Positions 1 through 5,328 of a stretch of 5,328 nucleotides of DNA are shown here, one piece after another. The stretch's first letter is position 1, and every line of letters starts with the position of its first letter. Position numbers and translations under genes: made by a program. Origin of the DNA: Rhodospirillaceae bacterium (GTDB taxonomy: Bacteria; Pseudomonadota; Alphaproteobacteria; UBA9219); the NCBI GenBank assembly GCA_003486725.1, contig DNGD01000226.1, positions 1-5,328 on the forward strand. Reading direction: 5' to 3'. The notes beneath the pieces were generated by a model. The model was not told the DNA's origin. It did no database searches and saw only the letters and a list, made by a program, of their open reading frames with translations.

Positions 1-1328
1 AGGCCATCAGTGCGGCGCACCCCGCGCCAGACTTTTTCTTCGGCCATGCGGGTGTAATGTTGCGCCTGCACCGGAGCAATCCCCGCCGCCGTAAGCGGAT
101 GTTTCAACAGCGTCAGATAATCGATCGGATCGGCACTTTTTGCCGCCGCCTTGATCGCCTCAACGAGGAACCGCCCGACCGGCAGCGCATCAAGCGGCGC
201 ACCGGCGGAGTCATTCACCGCAATCCCCCAGCGAGTCAACGCCGCGGCGACCCTCGCCGCGAGCGCACGATCGGGTGTTACCAGCGCCGCCGTTTTACCT
301 GCCTCTTCCAACGCGCCGCGCAAACGTAGTGCAATCACTTCGGCTTCCTCGCGCATATGGTCCAGCGCGAGCGCCTCAAGCCCCTGAATAGAGTTGGGCG
401 GAATATCCTGCGCCGTCAGTTTCTGCCAACGGTCGCTGACCTCCGCCGGACACATGGTTTCTTGCAACAGACGCACGCGCGGCGCGTTTTGCACTGCAGA
501 GCCTTCCCACTCTTTCACCTCTTCCCGCTTCACGGTGGCTGTTTCCAGCCATGCTTTCATCGTGAATTGCGGATGCGTTTCGCTGACCGCCTGCCACCCA
601 TCTTCATCCAGCGACAAATCCAGCGCGGGCAAAATCACCTCGCCGCGCGGCAACCCTGCAATCGCCTTCATCAGCCGCGCGACGGCGGGCACCGAGCCCG
701 TCGATCCCGCCGCGATGATCGGATGATCGGGTTTTGTCTCACTCCACAATTGCGCCTGACGATCTAGCACAGCCACGCGCCGTGCGGCGGGATCCATGCA
801 GCCTTCGGCGGCCAAAATCGCGGGCCATGCCGCTGTGACGATTTCCAGAAACTGCAAGGTTTCCTGCCAGTGCTGCGCCAGCGTTCCTGCTGGCACCAAG
901 TTAGGCAGCTGCGCAAAATCCAGCGAGGCCGTTTGCGCCTGATCCAAAAGCGCGCCCAATGTCAAAGCCAGCGCCGTCGCCTGATCCAGCGGCAAGCTTT
1001 TATCCTTGGCGGCAATCATCTGGGTCAGCAGCATCTGGCGGCGCAACGGCGTGATGGCGGGCGGCAGATCGCCCAGCGCAGCGCTGTCCGCAAAAACAAA
1101 ATCCGTGTCGTCCACATCGCCCAGAGGCCTCAAGCGCGGCAACAGCGCAGCGTGCGCATCTGTTACCCGCAAGAACGCCTCGCGAAGCGCACGGCACGCG
1201 CGGCGGGTCGGGAGATAAACTTCCATTTCCGCGAGCCGCAGCGGGTCAGCTTCCACCCGCCGCCACAGACCTTCCGCCAACGTCGTGACGAAACACCGGT
1301 CTGCGGGGATGGTGAAAACGCCGCTCAT
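1..1328 (-). CDS. addB: AddB, AddAB helicase-nuclease subunit, alphaproteobacterial type (3' end outside window)
   Basis: I translated this frame by hand: it is open without a stop from the ATG at 1328 to the left edge, giving 442 complete codons. The family runs to about 1000 residues, so the C-terminal part, including the nuclease domain, is missing. Recognisable segments of alphaproteobacterial AddB are YLPTRRACRALREAF (38-52), LPRLRPLGD (63-71), PIIAAGSTGSVPA (203-215), a conserved HPQF (252-255), LVTPDRALAARV (349-360) leading into WGIAVNDSAG (367-376), and LLKHPL (407-412). AddB pairs with AddA to process double-strand breaks into recombinogenic ends. As I recall for this branch, no N-terminal P-loop is present, so motor activity would rest with AddA. 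The start overlaps the murU stop as ATGA, with GAGG 7 bases upstream. In related genomes addA usually follows, which would lie just left of this window. Confidence 0.92.
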   Translation of the reverse strand, partial: MSGVFTIPADRCFVTTLAEGLWRRVEADPLRLAEMEVYLPTRRACRALREAFLRVTDAHAALLPRLRPLGDVDDTDFVFADSAALGDLPPAITPLRRQMLLTQMIAAKDKSLPLDQATALALTLGALLDQAQTASLDFAQLPNLVPAGTLAQHWQETLQFLEIVTAAWPAILAAEGCMDPAARRVAVLDRQAQLWSETKPDHPIIAAGSTGSVPAVARLMKAIAGLPRGEVILPALDLSLDEDGWQAVSETHPQFTMKAWLETATVKREEVKEWEGSAVQNAPRVRLLQETMCPAEVSDRWQKLTAQDIPPNSIQGLEALALDHMREEAEVIALRLRGALEEAGKTAALVTPDRALAARVAAALTRWGIAVNDSAGAPLDALPVGRFLVEAIKAAAKSADPIDYLTLLKHPLTAAGIAPVQAQHYTRMAEEKVWRGVRRTDG

Positions 1329-2077
1329 TCCGGCGCCTCGCCCCAACCTTTGCCGCTTTCAAGAAGACGGTTAGCCTCAAACAAATCCTGCGGCGTCCCG
1401 ACGTGATAGCAGCTGCCATCAAGCACGAGGCCATACAAACGATCCCGCGATTCCGCCAGATCAAAAACCAGATTGTTCGAAAAAACTGTTTCGTCGATAT
1501 CATAATACAGCTGTGGCTTGACGATTTGTGCGGCAAAAAAAACATAGGGACGCGGATAGGGCGCGTCTTTGCGCCACAAACGCCCATCCTCTTCGCGCAT
1601 AAAGTCGCCTTTCGTGCCGCACCCATGCGCCTTAGAAAGCGGGGCTACCAAGAGCAGCTGATCCATCTTCGCCGGATCCCACGCCTCGGCCATGCGCTGC
1701 AAGGCGGGCACCGCGCCATCAATCCACGGCAGGTCGGCACTCAGCACAAAAAAAGGGTTGTCGCCGAAGTTCTCCAGCGCCTTTTTCACCCCGCCGCCCG
1801 TCTCCAGAATCTCTTCTTCGGGCGAGAGGATAATCTCCATATCGGTGCGCTGCGCGCAATGCACGGCGATCTGGTCGCCCAGATAATGCGTATTCACAAC
1901 AGCACGTTTGATCCCGACGTCACGCAGATGATCGAGCGCGTGATCCAGCATGGGTTTCCCGCCGACTTTGAGTAGCGGCTTGGGCGTTTGAAGCGTGAGC
2001 GGCTGCATGCGCTTGCCGAACCCCGCCGCCAGCACCATGGCCGTATCGGAAAGAAAGGGGGAAAGTGGCGACGTCAT
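1325..2077 (-). CDS. murU: MurU-like N-acetylmuramate alpha-1-phosphate uridylyltransferase (NTP_transferase family)
   Basis: 250 residues of the sugar-phosphate nucleotidyltransferase fold. The nucleotide-binding signature LAAGFGKRMQPLT occupies 16-28, with Lys22 and Arg23, followed by PKPLL (33-37) whose Lys33 is typical. ETGGGVKKAL (92-101) and the metal-site segment SADLPW (113-118, Asp115) follow. Near the C-terminus is HVGTPQDL (225-232), where related enzymes often have Asp before VGTP. MurU joins MurNAc-1-phosphate to UTP, giving UDP-MurNAc and pyrophosphate in the cytoplasm. This is the second step of the recycling route that bypasses fosfomycin-sensitive MurA. The start at 2077 overlaps the amgK stop as ATGA. 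It lacks a Shine-Dalgarno site, which suggests coupling. The in-frame ATG at 2038 (Met14) is closer to the family's usual N-terminus but also lacks a site. The closest alternative is a related glucose- or mannose-1-phosphate nucleotidyltransferase; the amgK neighbour favours MurU. Confidence 0.87.
   Translation of the reverse strand: MTSPLSPFLSDTAMVLAAGFGKRMQPLTLQTPKPLLKVGGKPMLDHALDHLRDVGIKRAVVNTHYLGDQIAVHCAQRTDMEIILSPEEEILETGGGVKKALENFGDNPFFVLSADLPWIDGAVPALQRMAEAWDPAKMDQLLLVAPLSKAHGCGTKGDFMREEDGRLWRKDAPYPRPYVFFAAQIVKPQLYYDIDETVFSNNLVFDLAESRDRLYGLVLDGSCYHVGTPQDLFEANRLLESGKGWGEAPE
1336..1339 (-). promoter_or_regulatory. Probable ribosome binding site of addB, inside the end of murU
   Basis: GAGG lies 7 bases before the ATG at 1328, within the last codons of murU. 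Together with the ATGA overlap it supports this start; the protein begins with the expected FTIP-like N-terminus of the family. Confidence 0.5.
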
Positions 2078-3045
2078 AGCGAGGGTGGCGGGCAGGAGGT
2101 AAACCAGCGGCGCACCGGTGCCAGCGCTTCTTCACGCAACAAGGCCTGCACCGTCCGCCAGACGCGCGGCAGATGCTCGGTGCGATCCAGTTTGACGAGC
2201 AACCCCAGAATGCGCGTGTGCCGCTGCGCCGCATAAACGCGGGTGGCATTCAACAAAACCTTTTCATCAATCGCGGGGTTTTGCGCATTATAGGTCGCGA
2301 CAAACTGCGGCAACCGCGCCAGACCGCCATCGCGCCTTACTTCCTCGCACCACGACGCGATGTCATAGGCGACGCACCCGATGCCGGCATCCTGAAAATC
2401 GATGACCCCCATGGGGTGCCCCAGAACCGGTGCCGACAGCGCCATCATATTGTCGGGCATAAAATCGCGAAGCAGAAGCGAGCGCGGCAGGGTATCCAGC
2501 GGCGAAAGGACGCTTTGCCACGCCTGCACAAACCCGCCGCGCTCACGCGCGGTCGCCGCACGTCGAAACAGGCGCGGGTAATAATGATCCAGAAACAGTG
2601 TCGTTTGATCCGTCAACAACGCCGCGTTGTACAGGGGCGTTTTATAGGCTCCCCCCAGCATGCTTTGCTGGAACCGCTTGTGCAAAGTGGCCAAAAACGC
2701 CGCCGCATCCTCATCGAATGGCGCGGGGTCGCGCCCCTGATCCAAAAGCTGCCCGACGGGATTGTCGCCAAAATCTTCCATCAGCACGAGGTCGCGCACC
2801 AAGTCGCTGGCATAAATGGTCGGGGCGGGCAAATCGATCCGCCGTAAAAGTGCCGCCAGATTGACGAAGGCTTCCGTCTTTTGATCGGGATTGGCGCGCA
2901 TCAGGATCGCCGTGCGGGGATTCCCTTCCGTGCGGTGCAGCCTGTAAAACAAACGCGAGGAATAGCCCGACGCGAGCGGCTCGCGCGGTACGCCGCCCCA
3001 GTGCGCATCCCGCAGAAAAGATTCAATTTCAGCTTCCGTCTGCAT
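2074..3045 (-). CDS. amgK: AmgK-like anomeric N-acetylmuramate/N-acetylglucosamine kinase (aminoglycoside phosphotransferase fold)
   Basis: 323 residues with the APH/choline-kinase fold, close to the usual AmgK length. An N-lobe segment SGYSSRLFYRL (26-36) precedes a strand ILMRANPD (47-54), followed by the hinge-like LVLMEDFGDN (86-95). The catalytic loop is LLRDFMPDN (191-199), with Asp194 and Asn199. The metal-binding segment is IDFQDAGIG from 215, with Asp216, followed by AYDIAS. Where many APH enzymes have His in the catalytic loop (HxDxxxxN), this protein has Leu192. In the studied Pseudomonas pathway, AmgK uses ATP to phosphorylate the C1 hydroxyl of MurNAc (and GlcNAc), giving the alpha-1-phosphate used by MurU. 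The adjacent murU, overlapping by ATGA, is the main reason for this substrate assignment; from the fold alone it could be another small-molecule kinase. The ATG start has a strong AGAGGA 8 bases upstream. Confidence 0.85.
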   Translation of the reverse strand: MQTEAEIESFLRDAHWGGVPREPLASGYSSRLFYRLHRTEGNPRTAILMRANPDQKTEAFVNLAALLRRIDLPAPTIYASDLVRDLVLMEDFGDNPVGQLLDQGRDPAPFDEDAAAFLATLHKRFQQSMLGGAYKTPLYNAALLTDQTTLFLDHYYPRLFRRAATARERGGFVQAWQSVLSPLDTLPRSLLLRDFMPDNMMALSAPVLGHPMGVIDFQDAGIGCVAYDIASWCEEVRRDGGLARLPQFVATYNAQNPAIDEKVLLNATRVYAAQRHTRILGLLVKLDRTEHLPRVWRTVQALLREEALAPVRRWFTSCPPPSL

Positions 3046-3520
3046 TCGGCATTTCCTCTAACCGATGAACCCACTGGCCCGTTGCCTCGATCCGCACCCG
3101 ATGCGCCCCGTCTTGATCCAAAAAAAACCGCAAAGACAAGCTGTCGCGCGGCAAATACGCCGCCGCCTTTTCCGGCCATTCAACAACGGCCACACCCTCG
3201 GCGCAAGCCTCGTCAAATCCGATTTCCTCAACCTCTTGCGGCGCTTTCAACCGATACCAATCAAAATGATAGACGGGAAACCGCGCCGTTTCATAAACCT
3301 GTACCAGCGTAAAGGTCGGGCTGGTGATATCACCCTCTACCCCCAGTGCTTGCAGCAGAAACTGTGCAAAAGTCGTTTTTCCGGCCCCCAGATCACCGCC
3401 GAGCGCGAGCACATCGCCGCGCCGCAACAACGGTGCCAAGCGCTGCGCCAGCGCCTGCGTCGCCACCAAATCCTTCAGGCGCAACCCTGCCGTGTCCATC
3501 TCTGCCGCGCCTGCGCTCAC
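3029..3520 (-). CDS. tsaE: TsaE, tRNA t6A37 biosynthesis ATPase
   Basis: 163 residues, the usual size for the family. A P-loop GDLGAGKTT spans residues 42-50, with Lys48 and Thr49. It is followed by the SPTF signature (66-69), the segment around HFDWYRL (84-90) and VEWPEK (112-117), all typical of TsaE (old name YjeE). In the known family, this cytoplasmic ATPase works with TsaB and TsaD to transfer threonylcarbamoyl to A37 of ANN-decoding tRNAs. The start is GTG at 3520, overlapping the TGA of the upstream gene as GTGA. An AAGGA sits 9 bases upstream, which favours it over the in-frame ATG at 3499 that lacks a good ribosome binding site. The last codons overlap the amgK start by 17 bases. 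The reading frame is clean with no odd features. Confidence 0.95.
   Translation of the reverse strand: MSAGAAEMDTAGLRLKDLVATQALAQRLAPLLRRGDVLALGGDLGAGKTTFAQFLLQALGVEGDITSPTFTLVQVYETARFPVYHFDWYRLKAPQEVEEIGFDEACAEGVAVVEWPEKAAAYLPRDSLSLRFFLDQDGAHRVRIEATGQWVHRLEEMPNADGS
3054..3059 (-). promoter_or_regulatory. Ribosome binding site of amgK, embedded in the end of tsaE
   Basis: AGAGGA lies 8 bases before the ATG at 3045, inside the last codons of tsaE. It is the strongest Shine-Dalgarno-like site among the junctions here and fixes the amgK start within the 17-base overlap. Confidence 0.7.
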
Positions 3521-5328
3521 TTCACGTCATCCTTTTTCGGCGCTTTTTGCGGGAAGAAACAGCTGATGCGCGTGCCGTCCTTGTCGTCGCTGAAAATCTC
3601 GACGCGGCCGCCATGAAGCTCCACAAAGCTTTTAACAAGGCTAAGGCCCAGACCCGCCCCGCCCTGACGCAGATGATCGTTCGAGCGCTCGAACTTGCCA
3701 AAGATGCGGTCGCGATCGCTTTCAGGAATACCGACGCCGGTATCCAGAACGCTGATGACGATCCATTCATCCTGCTGCCACGCGGCCAGCGCGATGTTCC
3801 CGCCTGCGGGCGTGTATTTGATCGCATTGCTGATCAGATTGAACAGCACCTGCTTCACGCGCTGTTCATCGACTTCAAATGCGCCCAGCGAAGACGGGCA
3901 CTCGATCAAAATCTCCAACGACTGCTGGCGCGCCCATTCGGCGGTCATGGCCTTGGCGTCATTGAGCAGGCTCGCGACGTTCACCAGATGACGATCCAGC
4001 GTCATGCGGCCCGCCTCGATCGTCGCCAGATCCAACACATCGTTGATCAGACGCGACAGCTTCTCGCTCTCGGCCTTGATCGTTGTCGTGTATTCCATTT
4101 GTCGCTCGTTCAGCGTTCCGAAATACTGCTCGACCAAAATCTCGGCAAAGCCCGTGATGGTGTTCAGCGGCGTGCGCAACTGATACGACACGTTCGCGAC
4201 GAAGTCCGATTTCAAGCGATCCGCCGTTGCTAGCGCAGCGTTGCTGGCGCGAAGCGCCTGCTCGACCTGCACCGAATCCGTCACGTTCAAAAAGCTGTTG
4301 AGCACAGAGCCATCCGGTAGCGGCACGGTCAAAAACTCGATCACGCGATTGTCCGTGCGTCCCTGCCGGCCCGTGCGCGGCGTGCGGTGCAAGGCATAGC
4401 CGACCAGCTCGGCCTTATGCTCTTCCCAATTGCTCGTCACATTGACCAGCTCTTTCGCACGTTCGATAAACTCCGACACGTGCGGCTCGCCGTCTAGAAA
4501 ATCCTTAGGCAGATTCCACAAATCAGCCAGCGCGGCATTCGACAACCGAATCTTGCCGTCAGGACCGAAGACGGCGATGCCTTCGGCCAGATTGTCGATG
4601 GTCTCGCGCTGCACCGCCATCAAGGTGTTATAGGAACTCTCCAACGCCAATTGATCCGTGACGTTTTCATAGACATACATGAGGCCGCCCAGCGGGTGCG
4701 GCGCGGTCATCACGCGCAAACTGGTTTCATCCGGCAGATACATAACGTCCTCACGCGGCTCTAATAGCGACGTGAAAAGTGCGAGTTGTTCCTTTTTGTA
4801 CTTTTGGAAATCGACCTGTTCCGGCACGCGGCGGCGCGCGCGCAAATCTTCCAAAAGATCGCTGAACGTCGGTTTGCTGTCTAAAAAGACGTCCTGAGAT
4901 TCCCACAGCCGTTGATAGGCGCGGTTATAAAACTCAAGGCGTGTATCGGGGCCAAAGACGCAAATCGCGGCGCTAAGATGCTCCATCACCTCATGGTGCG
5001 AAACCAGATGGCGGTGCAGCTCGGTCTCCTTATCTTCTTCCGCCGTGACGTCGACGGCGAAACCGAGCAGCGCAAACGGTGCCGGCGCAGCGGCTTCTTC
5101 CTTGGGAAAAGGACGCTCCACGATTTGAAGGAGGCGGCGTTTTCCACTGATCACGGCATGGTCGCGCTCGCTCATCGTCGCGCCCTTGGCCAAGGCGGCG
5201 ACGGCCAGCTCGCGTCCCGCCTTGGAAGACGGCTCCATCAACTCCGTTTGGTTTTTCAGTATGTTCTCGACCGTTGAATCCAGCGCTTGCGCATAGGCCT
5301 TGTTGCAAAGCACCAGCTTCAAATCGCC
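3517..5328 (-). CDS. divL: DivL-like multi-PAS histidine-kinase-like protein with Tyr in place of the phospho-acceptor His (5' end outside window)
   Basis: 603 residues are visible. The frame is open to the right edge, beginning Gly-Asp-Leu inside a PAS domain, so the true start lies outside; the TTG at 5322 is internal. In visible-fragment numbering there is a partial PAS (about 1-98), a second PAS (about 113-225), a third PAS (about 241-352), a short helical linker, HisKA (about 370-445) and HATPase_c (about 490-597). The ATPase boxes look intact: N-box Asn497/Asn501, G1 DTGVGIP from Asp529, an F-box FGKFER, and G2 GGAGLGL from 556. The H-box reads NVSYQLRTPL, with Tyr382 where His is expected. 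From memory, Caulobacter DivL carries Tyr550 in a 769-residue protein, 219 residues from its end; here the distance is 221. DivL is a membrane-anchored cell-cycle regulator that senses DivK and controls the kinase CckA. That role is inferred here; the membrane anchor would lie in the missing N-terminus. It overlaps tsaE by 4 bases. The main alternative is another PAS kinase that lost its His independently. Confidence 0.8.
   Translation of the reverse strand, partial: GDLKLVLCNKAYAQALDSTVENILKNQTELMEPSSKAGRELAVAALAKGATMSERDHAVISGKRRLLQIVERPFPKEEAAAPAPFALLGFAVDVTAEEDKETELHRHLVSHHEVMEHLSAAICVFGPDTRLEFYNRAYQRLWESQDVFLDSKPTFSDLLEDLRARRRVPEQVDFQKYKKEQLALFTSLLEPREDVMYLPDETSLRVMTAPHPLGGLMYVYENVTDQLALESSYNTLMAVQRETIDNLAEGIAVFGPDGKIRLSNAALADLWNLPKDFLDGEPHVSEFIERAKELVNVTSNWEEHKAELVGYALHRTPRTGRQGRTDNRVIEFLTVPLPDGSVLNSFLNVTDSVQVEQALRASNAALATADRLKSDFVANVSYQLRTPLNTITGFAEILVEQYFGTLNERQMEYTTTIKAESEKLSRLINDVLDLATIEAGRMTLDRHLVNVASLLNDAKAMTAEWARQQSLEILIECPSSLGAFEVDEQRVKQVLFNLISNAIKYTPAGGNIALAAWQQDEWIVISVLDTGVGIPESDRDRIFGKFERSNDHLRQGGAGLGLSLVKSFVELHGGRVEIFSDDKDGTRISCFFPQKAPKKDDVK
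3530..3534 (-). promoter_or_regulatory. Ribosome binding site deciding the GTG start of tsaE
   Basis: AAGGA lies inside the last codons of the upstream DivL-like gene, 9 bases before the GTG at 3520. It supports a GTG start at the stop-start overlap over the later ATG. Confidence 0.6.
4162..4203 (-). other. Divergent H-box (dimerisation/phospho-acceptor motif) of the DivL-like protein
   Basis: These 14 codons encode FVANVSYQLRTPLN. The consensus in ordinary histidine kinases is FVANVSHELRTPLN. The acceptor position is a TAT codon at 4185-4183 (Tyr) instead of CAT/CAC (His), and the next codon is CAG (Gln) instead of the usual acidic Glu. The remaining residues, including the RTPL core, match the consensus closely, so the substitution sits in a well-aligned, functional-looking dimerisation helix and not in a degraded domain. 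Confidence 0.9.

Noticed and set aside
284..302. AGKT in the AddB translation (residues 343-346) as a possible Walker A motif
   Set aside because: It lacks the full GxxxxGK(T/S) spacing and lies just before the LVTPDRAL segment of AddB, where no P-loop is expected.
870..1406. Open frame of 178 codons on the plus strand, opposite addB
   Set aside because: The opposite strand encodes clear AddB motifs in a continuous frame. The plus-strand product is Arg/Gln-rich and unlike any family I know.
2094..2100. AGGAGGT on the plus strand, a perfect Shine-Dalgarno sequence
   Set aside because: No plus-strand start codon lies at a suitable distance and the region is coding on the other strand, so it looks coincidental.
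2173..2847. Open frame of 224 codons on the plus strand, opposite amgK
   Set aside because: Antisense shadow of the kinase gene with a low-complexity basic composition, no ribosome binding site of note and no motif.
3029..3045. Possible frameshift or fusion between tsaE and amgK because of the 17-base overlap
   Set aside because: Both genes have full-family lengths, intact motifs and their own start and stop, and amgK has a strong ribosome binding site. It is an ordinary overlap.
3346..4233. Open frame of 295 codons on the plus strand
   Set aside because: It lies wholly antisense to the tsaE and DivL-like genes, both with strong family motifs. Its translation is rich in Arg, Ala and Gln with no recognisable domain, as expected of a shadow frame in GC-rich coding DNA.
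5320..5322. TTG as the start codon of the DivL-like gene
   Set aside because: The frame continues open to the window edge and the TTG codon falls inside a PAS domain strand, so it encodes an internal Leu of a longer protein.

Overview
The window is a fragment of a dense, one-directional gene cluster, with every gene on the minus strand. It looks like an alphaproteobacterial chromosome. The GC content is about 60% by eye. The lineage call rests on an AddB of the alphaproteobacterial type and on a multi-PAS histidine-kinase-like protein whose phospho-acceptor His is Tyr, the hallmark of the cell-cycle regulator DivL. I cannot place it below class level from the sequence alone.

Layout in transcription order (high to low coordinates): (1) the 3' part of a DivL-like PAS/PAS/PAS-HisKA-HATPase protein, 5328 to 3517, whose start lies beyond the right edge; (2) tsaE, 3520 to 3029, the ATPase of tRNA t6A synthesis; (3) an AmgK-like sugar kinase, 3045 to 2074; (4) a MurU-like nucleotidyltransferase, 2077 to 1325; (5) the N-terminal 442 codons of addB, 1328 to 1, running off the left edge. 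Consecutive genes overlap by 4, 17, 4 and 4 bases. No intergenic space, promoter or terminator is visible, so the five genes probably share one transcript and are translationally coupled. There is no gene-free stretch of 300 bases or more.

Functionally, AmgK and MurU form a pair. AmgK phosphorylates the anomeric position of recycled N-acetylmuramic acid, and MurU converts the product to UDP-MurNAc, bypassing de novo MurA/MurB synthesis. TsaE serves translation fidelity, and AddB is half of the AddAB recombinational-repair nuclease. The DivL-like protein is a likely non-canonical cell-cycle signalling node. The cluster thus mixes cell-cycle control, tRNA modification, wall recycling and DNA repair.

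The most notable signal is the HisKA domain, where Tyr-Gln replaces the usual His-Glu while the ATPase boxes remain intact. This is a known type of protein (DivL) rather than a new system. I found no mobile element, CRISPR array, RNA gene or credible undescribed system.
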